DNA from: an uncultured Haemophilus sp.
GTDB taxonomy: Bacteria; Pseudomonadota; Gammaproteobacteria; Enterobacterales; Pasteurellaceae
Reading direction: 5' to 3'
DNA length: 8,721 bases
Assembly (NCBI RefSeq): GCF_937976265.1
Contig: NZ_CALJRX010000289.1
Location: 1 to 8,721, forward strand
Below, piece after piece: positions 1 through 7,170 of this stretch (its first letter is position 1; each line of letters begins with the position of its first letter). The translations under genes and the position numbers were made by a program. The notes beneath the pieces are model-generated. The model had not been told where the DNA came from. It ran no database searches and saw only the letters and a list, made by a program, of their open reading frames with translations.

Positions 1-492
1 CATATTGCAAAAATCCGTACAGGTCGTGCTCAACCTAGTTTATTAGACGCGATTCAAGTGGAATACTATGGTGCAGCGACACCGCTTCGTCAATTAGCTA
101 ACGTTGTTGCAGAAGATGCGCGTACTTTAGCGGTAACAGTATTTGACCGTTCTTTAATCAGTGCAGTAGAAAAAGCGATTTTAACTTCTGATTTAGGTTT
201 AAACCCATCTTCAGCAGGGACAACAATTCGTGTGCCTCTTCCTCCATTAACTGAAGAACGTCGTCGTGATTTAATCAAAATCGTAAAAGGCGAAGGTGAA
301 CAAGCTAAAGTCGCGATTCGTAACGTTCGTCGTGATGCAAATGATAAAATCAAAGCATTATTAAAAGACAAAGAAATCAGCGAAAACGATCAACACAAAG
401 CAGAAGAAATCATTCAAAAAGTGACTGATAGCTATATCAAAAAAGTGGATGAGATCTTAGCGGATAAAGAAAAAGAATTAATGGATTTCTAA
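1..492 (+). CDS. frr: Ribosome recycling factor, 5'-truncated by the window edge
   Basis: RRF works with EF-G to split the post-termination ribosome and free mRNA and tRNA in the cytoplasm. The frame is open from base 1, which reads HIAKIRTGRAQPSLLDAIQV before the GTG at 58, so that GTG (valine) is internal and not a start. The visible 163 residues align end to end with E. coli RRF from about residue 23, giving about 185 residues in total, the usual family length. Family landmarks are KIRTGRA near the left edge, VEYYGAATPLRQLA, FDRS, SDLGLNP, VPLPPLTEERR, NVRRDANDKIKALLKDKEIS and the acidic C-terminal helix ending in MDF. About 22 N-terminal residues lie outside the window. It is followed by a hairpin terminator and then dxr, the usual gammaproteobacterial order; tsf and pyrH would be expected upstream but cannot be seen. 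Confidence 0.97.
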   Translation, partial: HIAKIRTGRAQPSLLDAIQVEYYGAATPLRQLANVVAEDARTLAVTVFDRSLISAVEKAILTSDLGLNPSSAGTTIRVPLPPLTEERRRDLIKIVKGEGEQAKVAIRNVRRDANDKIKALLKDKEISENDQHKAEEIIQKVTDSYIKKVDEILADKEKELMDF

Positions 493-510
493 TTGTCGAA
501 CCATGTTTTG

Positions 511-537
511 GGGCAGACCAAGTGTCTGCCCTTGTTC
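511..537 (+). terminator. Probable intrinsic terminator after frr
   Basis: GGGCAGAC (511-518) and GTCTGCCC (524-531) form a perfect 8-bp GC-rich stem with a 5-nt loop (519-523). A moderate, interrupted T-rich run (TTGTTC) follows. It starts 18 bp after the frr stop. The U tract is imperfect, so termination may be partial and allow read-through into dxr. No convincing promoter is visible between it and dxr. Confidence 0.65.
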
Positions 538-563
538 TATTCTGATAAAAAAATAAAAGCACA

Positions 564-572
564 AAGTGCGGT
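564..572 (+). repeat. DNA uptake signal (hin-type USS), just before dxr
   Basis: Exact AAGTGCGGT core preceded by A and followed by C and GAAAAT, fitting the extended AT-rich uptake-signal consensus of Haemophilus. It ends 9 bp before the dxr start codon and so occupies the place where a Shine-Dalgarno sequence would sit. Confidence 0.9.
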
Positions 573-581
573 CGAAAATTT

Positions 582-1781
582 ATGCAAAAACAAAATCTTG
601 TTATTTTAGGATCAACCGGTTCTATTGGTCATAGCACCCTTTCTGTGATCGAACATAATCCTGATAAATACCATGCCTTTGCGTTAGTGGGAGGCAAAAA
701 TGTTGAGACGATGTTTGAACAATGCGTGAAATTTCAACCGCACTTTGCTGCATTGGATGATGAAAATGCAGCAAAGGTATTGCGAGAAAAATTAGCTTCA
801 CACCACATTAAAACGGAAGTTTTAGCTGGACAAAAAGCCATTTGTGAGCTAGCAGCGCATTCAGACGCAGATCAAGTTATGGCCGCCATTGTTGGGGCGG
901 CGGGATTACTACCAACTCTTTCGGCAGTAAAAGCGAGTAAGAAAGTCTTACTTGCAAATAAAGAATCGTTGGTGACTTGTGGCCAGATCTTTATTGATGC
1001 TGTGAAGCAGTCGAAAGCAAAATTATTGCCTGTTGATAGCGAACATAACGCGATTTTTCAATCTTTACCGCCTGAAGCGCAAGAAAAAGTCGGGTTCTGT
1101 CCTTTGAAAGAATTGGGCGTCAGTAAAATTGTCTTAACCGGTTCTGGTGGCCCTTTCCGTTATACGCCATTAAACGAGTTTGAACATATTACGCCAGAAC
1201 AAGCCGTTGCTCATCCAAACTGGTCAATGGGTAAAAAAATCTCCGTAGATTCTGCTACGATGATGAATAAAGGTTTAGAGTACATTGAAGCCCGCTGGCT
1301 CTTCAATGCATCGGCTGATGAAATGGAAGTGATTATTCATCCTCAATCTATTATTCATTCAATGGTGCGTTATGTAGATGGTTCGGTCATTGCTCAAATG
1401 GGCAATCCGGATATGCGCACGCCCATTGCTGAAACCATGGCTTATCCAAATCGTACTGTCAGTGGTGTGGAACCATTAGATTTCTTTAAAATCAAAGAAT
1501 TGACGTTTATCGAGCCTGATTTTAATCGTTATCCAAATTTAAAATTAGCGATCGATGCTTTTGCAGAAGGGCAGTATGCGACAACCGCGATGAATGCAGC
1601 AAATGAAATTGCAGTACAAGCCTTTTTAGATGGCTATATTAAATTTACGGATATTGCAAAAATTAACCAAGCGTCGGTTGAACAAATGCCATCTTCTATC
1701 ATTTCAAGCATTGATGATGTATTAGCCGTAGATAAGCAAGCACGTGAATTAGCCGCTTCGCTGATTAAAAAGTTAATGTAG
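582..1781 (+). CDS. dxr: 1-deoxy-D-xylulose 5-phosphate reductoisomerase
   Basis: Dxr (IspC) converts DXP to 2-C-methyl-D-erythritol 4-phosphate with NADPH and a divalent metal, the first committed MEP-pathway step, in the cytoplasm; it is the fosmidomycin target. The 399 residues match the family length (E. coli 398). The NADPH-binding GSTGSIG is at residues 10-16 and LLANKESLVTCG at 123-134. LPVDSEHN contains the metal ligands D152 and E154; the third ligand is E233 in MNKGLEYIEARW. The flexible-loop segment HPNWSMGKKISVDSATMM is at 211-228. ATG 582 is the only possible start: the frame meets TAA at 546 with no other start codon, and residues 5-16 align with the family N terminus. The Shine-Dalgarno is poor, with an uptake signal in its place. 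Transcription may come by read-through from frr. It supplies isoprenoid precursor for UppS next door. Confidence 0.98.
   Translation: MQKQNLVILGSTGSIGHSTLSVIEHNPDKYHAFALVGGKNVETMFEQCVKFQPHFAALDDENAAKVLREKLASHHIKTEVLAGQKAICELAAHSDADQVMAAIVGAAGLLPTLSAVKASKKVLLANKESLVTCGQIFIDAVKQSKAKLLPVDSEHNAIFQSLPPEAQEKVGFCPLKELGVSKIVLTGSGGPFRYTPLNEFEHITPEQAVAHPNWSMGKKISVDSATMMNKGLEYIEARWLFNASADEMEVIIHPQSIIHSMVRYVDGSVIAQMGNPDMRTPIAETMAYPNRTVSGVEPLDFFKIKELTFIEPDFNRYPNLKLAIDAFAEGQYATTAMNAANEIAVQAFLDGYIKFTDIAKINQASVEQMPSSIISSIDDVLAVDKQARELAASLIKKLM
737..745 (-). repeat. DNA uptake signal (hin-type USS), inside dxr
   Basis: ACCGCACTT on the + strand is the exact reverse complement of AAGTGCGGT. On the minus strand it is followed by T and GAAATT, as in the extended consensus. 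It encodes part of Q-P-H-F (Dxr residues 52-55), a weakly conserved region of the N-terminal domain. Confidence 0.85.
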
Positions 1782-1790
1782 AATACACCA

Positions 1791-1799
1791 AAGTGCGGT
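1791..1799 (+). repeat. DNA uptake signal (hin-type USS), dxr-uppS intergenic
   Basis: Exact AAGTGCGGT, preceded by A and followed by C and ATAAAA with a second AT-rich block (AATATTTT) about one helical turn further on, so the fit to the extended consensus is very good. It fills much of the 40-bp gap between dxr and uppS. There is no inverted partner nearby, so it is not one of the paired uptake-signal terminators. Confidence 0.9.
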
Positions 1800-1821
1800 C
1801 ATAAAATCCGAATATTTTAGA

Positions 1822-2541
1822 ATGAAAGAACTTGATAACAATAATATTCCCGAACACGTTGCCATCATAATGGATGGAAATGGGCGATGGGCAAAACAAC
1901 AAAATAAGTTGCGTATTTTTGGCCATACAAATGGGGTGGCGGCCGTGCGCCGTGCGGTGAGTTATGCACGACAAACCGGTGTTAAGTTTTTGACGTTATA
2001 TGCGTTTAGCAGTGAAAACTGGAATCGTCCAGAGCAAGAAGTGAACGCTTTAATGACGCTCTTTATGCAAGCGCTTGATCGAGAAGTCAAAAAATTACAT
2101 AAAAACAATATTCGTTTAAAGATTATCGGTGATGTTTCTCGTTTTAGTGAAAAATTGCAAGAGAAGATCGCAAAAGCAGAAAATTTAACGGAAAATAATA
2201 CCGCACTGACTTTAAATATTGCGGCTAATTACGGTGGTTGTTGGGATATTGTTCAAGCGACTCAACAATTAGCTGAAAAAGTAAAAAATAATGAGATTTC
2301 GGTGAGTGATATTAATGAATCACTTTTCCAGCAACATTTAGTCACACAAGATGAACCACCGGTCGATTTACTAATTCGCACAAGCGGTGAGCAACGTATT
2401 AGTAATTTCTTACTTTGGCAAATTGCGTATGCGGAATTGTGTTTTTTAGATGTGCTTTGGCCGGATTTTAGTGAAAAAGATTTTAATCAGGCAATTGCCT
2501 GCTATCAACAACGTCATCGCCGTTTTGGCGGGACAGAGTAA
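1822..2541 (+). CDS. uppS: Undecaprenyl diphosphate synthase (cis-prenyltransferase)
   Basis: UppS (IspU) adds eight isopentenyl units to farnesyl diphosphate in cis to make C55 undecaprenyl diphosphate, the carrier lipid for peptidoglycan and surface glycans, at the inner face of the cytoplasmic membrane. The 239 residues are slightly shorter than E. coli UppS (253); the difference is at both ends. The catalytic aspartate is D18 in IMDGNGRWAK. Other signatures are LYAFSSENWNRP (59-70), LNIAANYGG (131-139) and RTSGEQRISNFLLWQIAYAE (186-205), which carries the pyrophosphate-binding R186 and R192 and metal-linked E205. Residue 140 is Cys where E. coli has Arg. ATG 1822 is the only start upstream of the catalytic motif (in-frame TAA at 1774), but TTTTAGA before it is a weak ribosome site. 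cdsA follows after 11 bp, so co-transcription is likely. Confidence 0.97.
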   Translation: MKELDNNNIPEHVAIIMDGNGRWAKQQNKLRIFGHTNGVAAVRRAVSYARQTGVKFLTLYAFSSENWNRPEQEVNALMTLFMQALDREVKKLHKNNIRLKIIGDVSRFSEKLQEKIAKAENLTENNTALTLNIAANYGGCWDIVQATQQLAEKVKNNEISVSDINESLFQQHLVTQDEPPVDLLIRTSGEQRISNFLLWQIAYAELCFLDVLWPDFSEKDFNQAIACYQQRHRRFGGTE

Positions 2542-2552
2542 GCGGAGAACTT

Positions 2553-3419
2553 ATGCTTAAAGAACGTGTATTATCAGCCATTGTGTTGATTGCTTTGGTA
2601 TTATGTGCCTTGTTCTTATTTACCCCATTTTATTTTGCCCTAACCTTAGGCTTTGTAGCGACGCTTGGTATTTGGGAGTGGGCTCAATTTGCTCGTTTTA
2701 AAAATCCTTTAGCCCGCCTTTGTATCGCGGCATTTTTAGGTGCATTTATCTTCCTTTGGCTTTATAACGAAGGTAATTATTTAGATGCGGGTCGAGTATT
2801 TGAAAACTACTTACCGTTGTTATTGCTAAACTCTGTCGGTTGGTGGGCACTTGCATTGGTGTTAGTGGTGACTTATCCAAGCTCAGCGAAGTTTTGGAGT
2901 AAAAATATCCCTTTACAACTCCTGTTTGCTTTCTCTACGCTGATTCCTTTTATTGCCGCTGTCTTACGTTTACGTTTAGATAATTATACAGCTGATCCTC
3001 ATCATGGTTTATTCTTATTGCTTTATGTGTTTGTATTGGTATGGGCAGCGGACTCTGGGGCCTATTTTGCGGGGCGAGCCTTTGGTAAGCACAAGCTTGC
3101 ACCGAAAGTATCACCGGGAAAAACATGGCAAGGGGTATTTGGAGGCATGATCACCGCGGCGGTATTGGCATTTGTATTTATCCACTTCTCAGGTGAAACC
3201 TTATTAGGTAGTCGTGCAATGAGTGGTTTTGTTGTGCTTTCTGTGGCAACAGTGGCTATTTCTGTATTGGGTGACTTAGCCGAAAGTATGTTTAAACGTG
3301 AATCAGGCATTAAAGACAGTAGTCAATTAATTCCAGGCCATGGCGGTATTTTAGATCGTATTGATAGCTTAACAGCCGCAGTACCATTCTTCACATACTT
3401 TTATTTCTTTGTGCTATAG
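2553..3419 (+). CDS. cdsA: Phosphatidate cytidylyltransferase (CDP-diglyceride synthase)
   Basis: CdsA is an integral inner-membrane enzyme that makes CDP-diacylglycerol and diphosphate from phosphatidic acid and CTP. CDP-diacylglycerol is the branch-point precursor of phosphatidylethanolamine, phosphatidylglycerol and cardiolipin. At 288 residues it matches the family (E. coli 285). Several hydrophobic membrane segments are visible, for example about 9-40, 56-72, 86-107, 121-140, 151-168, 195-212 and 223-241. The CDS family signature (S-x-x-K-R-x4-K-D...H-G-G-x-x-D-R-x-D) is complete at residues 245-271, including K248, R249, K254, D255, D268 and D271. WAADSGAYFAGR (164-175) is the other conserved block. 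The start has a clear Shine-Dalgarno (GGAG at 2544-2547). The stop codon region (AGGA, 3418-3421) doubles as the ribosome site of rseP, suggesting coupled translation. Confidence 0.97.
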   Translation: MLKERVLSAIVLIALVLCALFLFTPFYFALTLGFVATLGIWEWAQFARFKNPLARLCIAAFLGAFIFLWLYNEGNYLDAGRVFENYLPLLLLNSVGWWALALVLVVTYPSSAKFWSKNIPLQLLFAFSTLIPFIAAVLRLRLDNYTADPHHGLFLLLYVFVLVWAADSGAYFAGRAFGKHKLAPKVSPGKTWQGVFGGMITAAVLAFVFIHFSGETLLGSRAMSGFVVLSVATVAISVLGDLAESMFKRESGIKDSSQLIPGHGGILDRIDSLTAAVPFFTYFYFFVL

Positions 3420-3427
3420 GATAGAAC

Positions 3428-4759
3428 ATGTCATTTTTGTGGTCGCTTGGCTCATTTATTGTTGCAATTGCCGTACTGGTTGCTGTACATGAATACGGTC
3501 ACTTTTGGGCAGCAAGAAAGTGCGGTATTAAAGTTCATCGTTTTTCGATTGGCTTTGGTAAAGTAATTTGGCAACGTACAGATAAATTAGGCACCGAGTT
3601 TGCGATTTCAGCCATTCCGCTTGGCGGTTATGTCAAAATGCTTGACGGGCGAAATGAAGAAGTTCCCGCAGAATTAAAATCGCAGGCGTTTGAAAGTAAA
3701 TCGGTAGCTCAACGTGCTTTTGTGATTGTTGCAGGCCCGCTTGCTAATTTTATTTTTGCGATTTTGGCATATTGGGTGATTTATTCTGTAGGGATTCCAA
3801 GTGTTAAACCGGTCATTGAAAACGTCACGCCAAACTCACCGGCTGCGATGGCTCAAATTGAACCGAATAGCCAGATTTTGGCAATTGATGGGAAGAATGC
3901 ACCCGATTGGGAAACCATTAATTTATTGCTCACTGATAAATTAGGTTCTGATTCGGTTGAACTCACATTAACGCCTTTTGGTGAAGACCAGCCTTATCAA
4001 CGAACCATTAATCTGCAAAATTGGACATTTGAGCCGGATAAAGAAACAGCATTTGAAACATTAGGGATCAATCCCATTTCAAGTAAAGTGGAGATGACTT
4101 TATCAAAAGTGGTGGAAAATTCTCCAGCAGAAAAAGCGGGCTTATTAATTGGCGATAAAATTTTAGCAGAAAATTCGACCGCACTTGACTGGAAAGCTTT
4201 TGTTGCACTGGTACAACAAGGTCAGCCTTTTACAATTAAGGTCGAACGTAATCAAGAAATTTTTGACAAAACCTTGCAACCGGAGAAGAATCGAGATGGT
4301 AAATGGTTTGTTGGGCTAAGTCCGACGTTCTTAAAAGTTGGCGAACAGTATCGAACTGAATTAAAATATGGTATTCTTGATGCTCTACAAAAGGGTGTGG
4401 AAAAGACAGGCCAAATTTCTTGGTTTATTGTAAAGGCAATCGGGAAATTATTTAGTGGAGAGCTTTCATTTTCCAGTTTGGCGGGGCCAATTTCAATTGC
4501 ACAAGGTGCAGGCGCATCTTCTAACGCAGGTGTGATTTATTTCTTAAGTTTTCTTGCGTTGATTAGTGTTAATTTAGGCATAATGAATTTATTTCCGTTG
4601 CCAGTTTTAGATGGTGGACATCTCGTATTTTTGGCGGCGGAAGCTATCAAAGGAAAACCTGTTTCAGAACGGGTACAAAATTTAAGTTATCGTATAGGGC
4701 TCATGATCTTGTTAATTCAAACAATTTTTGTGCTTTTTAATGATTTCTTACGTTTATAA
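3428..4759 (+). CDS. rseP: Site-2 zinc metalloprotease RseP (regulator of sigma-E protease)
   Basis: RseP performs the second, intramembrane cut of the anti-sigma factor RseA after DegS, which frees sigma-E during envelope stress. The family also clears remnant signal peptides. The protein has 443 residues (E. coli 450). Zinc-protease motif HEYGH is at residues 21-25 in the first membrane segment. GGYVKM (66-71) is the membrane-associated beta loop. Membrane segments lie at about 97-122, 370-393 and 423-438. The third zinc ligand is D395 in NLFPLPVLDGGH. Two periplasmic PDZ domains occupy roughly 125-215 and 220-305. The second diverges from E. coli in its carboxylate-loop-side strand (AENSTALDW at 247-255), where an uptake signal is embedded. 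The Shine-Dalgarno AGGA lies over the cdsA stop, 6 bp before ATG. Position between cdsA and bamA is standard. Confidence 0.97.
   Translation: MSFLWSLGSFIVAIAVLVAVHEYGHFWAARKCGIKVHRFSIGFGKVIWQRTDKLGTEFAISAIPLGGYVKMLDGRNEEVPAELKSQAFESKSVAQRAFVIVAGPLANFIFAILAYWVIYSVGIPSVKPVIENVTPNSPAAMAQIEPNSQILAIDGKNAPDWETINLLLTDKLGSDSVELTLTPFGEDQPYQRTINLQNWTFEPDKETAFETLGINPISSKVEMTLSKVVENSPAEKAGLLIGDKILAENSTALDWKAFVALVQQGQPFTIKVERNQEIFDKTLQPEKNRDGKWFVGLSPTFLKVGEQYRTELKYGILDALQKGVEKTGQISWFIVKAIGKLFSGELSFSSLAGPISIAQGAGASSNAGVIYFLSFLALISVNLGIMNLFPLPVLDGGHLVFLAAEAIKGKPVSERVQNLSYRIGLMILLIQTIFVLFNDFLRL
3518..3526 (+). repeat. DNA uptake signal (hin-type USS), inside rseP near the active site
   Basis: Exact AAGTGCGGT read in frame as K31-C32-G33, six residues after the HEYGH zinc motif. 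E. coli RseP has R-C-G here, so the protein sequence is conserved and the signal may have been gained with little coding cost. AT-rich blocks follow at the expected distances. Confidence 0.85.
4178..4186 (-). repeat. DNA uptake signal (hin-type USS), inside the rseP PDZ2 region
   Basis: ACCGCACTT on the + strand. On the minus strand the core is followed by C and GAATTT and a second AT block (AAAATT), a good extended match. It encodes T251-A252-L253 in a divergent turn of the second PDZ domain. Confidence 0.88.
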
Positions 4760-4785
4760 CTATTGTTTTTTATAGGATAAAGTCG

Positions 4786-7164
4786 ATGAAAAAACTTCTA
4801 ATCGCAAGTTTATTATTCGGTACTACAACGAGTGTATTTGCGGCACCATTTGTAGCAAAAGACATTCGTGTTGACGGTGCTCAAGGAGACTTAGAACAGC
4901 AAATTCTAGCAAGTATTCCTGTTCGTAGTGGTCAGCGTGTAACGGATAAAGATGTAGCCAATATTGTACGTTCATTATTCGTAAGTGGACAGTTTGATGA
5001 TGTTAAAGCTTTCCAAGATGGCGACGCATTAGTTGTGAGCGTTATTGCGAAACCAATCATTTCTGAAGTGAATATTAAAGGCAACTCAGCCGTTCCTACG
5101 GAAGCACTGAAACAAAATCTTGATGCAAATGGATTAAAGAGTGGTGAGGTGCTAAATCGTGAGAAGTTAGAAGGGTTTGCTCAAAGCTTAAGAGATCATT
5201 ATAAGAGCGTAGGTCGTTATAATGCGAAAGTTGAACCAATTGTGACGACTTTACCCAATAACCGTGCAGAAGTTACGCTTCAAATTGATGAAGATGATAC
5301 CGCAAAACTTCGTTCAGTGACTTTTAATGGAAATGAAGCGATATCGAGTAGTAAGTTACAGGAGCAAATGGAGCTTCAACCAGATGCTTGGTGGAAACTT
5401 TGGGGTAATAAGTTTGATGGTTCTCAGTTTGATAAAGATATTCAAGCTATCCAAGACTACTACCAAAATAGTGGTTATGCCAAAGCCAGAGTGACAAACA
5501 CAGATGTTCAATTAAATGAAGATCATACAAAAGCAGATGTAACCATTGATATAAGTGAAGGTGAAAAATACAATTTAAGTTCTGCCCGTATTGTTGGTAA
5601 CTTAGGTGGTATGGCTGATGAATTACAACCATTATTAGGTGAACTTCACTTAAATGATACTTTCAGACGTTCAGACGTGCAATATGTAGAAAGCTTAATT
5701 AAAGATAAATTAGGTGAACGTGGTTACGGTAGTGCAACAGTGAATACTGTACCAACTTTTGATGATGCGAATAAAACATTAGCGTTAACCTTTGTGGTGG
5801 ATGCGGGTCGTCGTCTATCTGTTCGTCAAGTTCGCTTTGAAGGTAATACGGTTTCTGCGGATAGTACATTACGTCAAGAAATGCGTCAGCAAGAAGGGAC
5901 TTGGTATAACTCACAATTAGTTGAGTTAGGTAAAGTGCGTTTAGATAGAACAGGCTTCTTTGAAACCGTAGAAAATCGTATTGAACCAATCCAAGGTTCT
6001 AATGATGAAGTAGATGTAGTATATAAGGTTAGAGAACGTAATACCGGTAGCATTAACTTGGGTATCGGTTATGGTACAGAAAGTGGGCTTAGCTATCAAG
6101 CAAGTGTGAAACAAGATAACTTCTTGGGAACGGGCGCTGCGGTAAGTTTAGCCGGTACACGTAATGACTATGGTACAAGTGTAAACTTGGGTTATACAGA
6201 ACCATACTTTACTAAAGATGGGGTAAGTTTAGGTGGAAACGTATTCTATGAAACTTACGATAACTCGAAAAGTGATACTTCATCAACCTATAAACGTACA
6301 ACTTACGGTGGTAATGTCACATTAGGATTCCCTGTTAATGAGAACAACTCATATTATGTGGGATTAGGTTATACTTACAATAAAATCAGTAACTTCGCGT
6401 ATGAATACAACCGTGATTTATACATGAAGTCAATGAATTTAACTGGAAACTCAATCAAAACTAATGATTTTGATTTCTCATTTGGTTGGAACTACAACAG
6501 CCTAAACCGTGGCTATTTCCCAACTAAAGGGGTACAAGCAAATCTAGGTGGTCGTGTCACCATTCCAGGATCTGACAATAAATATTATAAATTAAGTGCT
6601 GAGCTTCAAGGTTTCTACCCATTAGATCGTGATCATCTTTGGGTATTATCTGGAAAAGCAACCGCTTCTTATGCAAATGGCTTAGGTGGTAAACGTGTAC
6701 CGTTCTATCAACTTTATACGGCTGGTGGTATCGGTTCATTACGTGGTTTTGCTTACGGTGCGGTAGGTCCTAATGCGATTTATCAAGACAAATATGGCCA
6801 ATGGTATCAAAGTACAGATGTCGTTGGTGGTAACGCGATGGCTACAGCAAGCGTGGAACTTATTGTTCCGACCCCATTTGTTGGAGATAAAAGCCAAAAT
6901 AGCGTAAGAACCTCACTTTTCGTTGATGCAGCGAGCGTTTGGAATACAAAATGGAAATCAGATAAAGAGGGCTTAAAATCATCTCCGATTTATGCAACAT
7001 TACCTGATTACAGTAAAGTAGGTCGAGTCCGTGCTTCAACTGGTGTTGCTTTCCAATGGCAATCACCAATTGGACCGTTGGTATTCTCTTACGCGAAACC
7101 AATCAAAAAATATGAAAATGATGATGTAGAACAATTCCAATTCAGTATTGGTGGTTCTTTCTAA
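4786..7164 (+). CDS. bamA: Outer-membrane protein assembly factor BamA (D15/Oma87/YaeT)
   Basis: BamA is the Omp85-family core of the BAM complex that folds and inserts beta-barrel proteins into the outer membrane. A Sec signal peptide (MKKLLIASLL..., probable cut after V-F-A19) is followed by five periplasmic POTRA domains at roughly 22-90, 91-170, 173-259, 262-341 and 344-417, then a 16-strand barrel from about 420 to 792. The L6 Omp85 signature is LRGF (652-655, E. coli VRGF). The C-terminal strand FQFSIGGSF ends in Phe, the outer-membrane beta signal. Length 792 is close to H. influenzae D15. There is no cysteine anywhere, so the L6 disulfide pair of E. coli is absent. ATG 4786 has Shine-Dalgarno AGGA (4774-4777) and begins the signal peptide. 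The gene ends with tandem stops (TAA TAA, 7162-7167) and is followed by a probable sigma-E promoter for skp. Confidence 0.98.
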   Translation: MKKLLIASLLFGTTTSVFAAPFVAKDIRVDGAQGDLEQQILASIPVRSGQRVTDKDVANIVRSLFVSGQFDDVKAFQDGDALVVSVIAKPIISEVNIKGNSAVPTEALKQNLDANGLKSGEVLNREKLEGFAQSLRDHYKSVGRYNAKVEPIVTTLPNNRAEVTLQIDEDDTAKLRSVTFNGNEAISSSKLQEQMELQPDAWWKLWGNKFDGSQFDKDIQAIQDYYQNSGYAKARVTNTDVQLNEDHTKADVTIDISEGEKYNLSSARIVGNLGGMADELQPLLGELHLNDTFRRSDVQYVESLIKDKLGERGYGSATVNTVPTFDDANKTLALTFVVDAGRRLSVRQVRFEGNTVSADSTLRQEMRQQEGTWYNSQLVELGKVRLDRTGFFETVENRIEPIQGSNDEVDVVYKVRERNTGSINLGIGYGTESGLSYQASVKQDNFLGTGAAVSLAGTRNDYGTSVNLGYTEPYFTKDGVSLGGNVFYETYDNSKSDTSSTYKRTTYGGNVTLGFPVNENNSYYVGLGYTYNKISNFAYEYNRDLYMKSMNLTGNSIKTNDFDFSFGWNYNSLNRGYFPTKGVQANLGGRVTIPGSDNKYYKLSAELQGFYPLDRDHLWVLSGKATASYANGLGGKRVPFYQLYTAGGIGSLRGFAYGAVGPNAIYQDKYGQWYQSTDVVGGNAMATASVELIVPTPFVGDKSQNSVRTSLFVDAASVWNTKWKSDKEGLKSSPIYATLPDYSKVGRVRASTGVAFQWQSPIGPLVFSYAKPIKKYENDDVEQFQFSIGGSF

Positions 7165-7170
7165 TAAATT

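Noticed and set aside
58..492. A separate 144-residue gene starting with GTG at 58
   Set aside because: The frame is open back to base 1 and the upstream codons match RRF (KIRTGRA and following), so this GTG is an internal valine of a truncated frr.
1765..1974. Minus-strand open frame across the dxr-uppS junction
   Set aside because: It overlaps two well-conserved genes, has no recognisable product, and its composition is what the antisense of the uppS N terminus gives.
2180..2220. ACCGCACTG in uppS and AAGTGCGTT in bamA (5935-5943) as uptake signals
   Set aside because: Each has one mismatch in the 9-bp core, in positions normally invariant, so I did not count them.
2380..2388. ACAAGCGGT, the Apl-type uptake-signal core, inside uppS
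   Set aside because: It encodes T-S-G of the conserved RTSGE substrate-binding motif, stands alone, and every other signal in the window is hin-type. Protein constraint explains it.
5641..5667. A second sigma-E-like pair inside bamA: GAACTT, 16 bp, TCAGA
   Set aside because: The downstream element is one base off either common form, and the site is deep in coding sequence (POTRA 4) facing more than 1.5 kb of bamA. Chance is the simplest explanation, though 5'-end mapping would settle it.
6855..6882. GGAACTT in bamA as a sigma-E -35 element for skp
   Set aside because: There is no TCTGA- or TCAAA-like element 15-17 bp downstream.
5447..7102. Several minus-strand open frames within bamA, and similar ones in frr (90-371), cdsA (3062-3310) and lpxD (7900-8127)
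   Set aside because: All are antisense to strongly conserved coding sequence. The translations are low-complexity or Leu/His/Tyr-rich and resemble no family I know.
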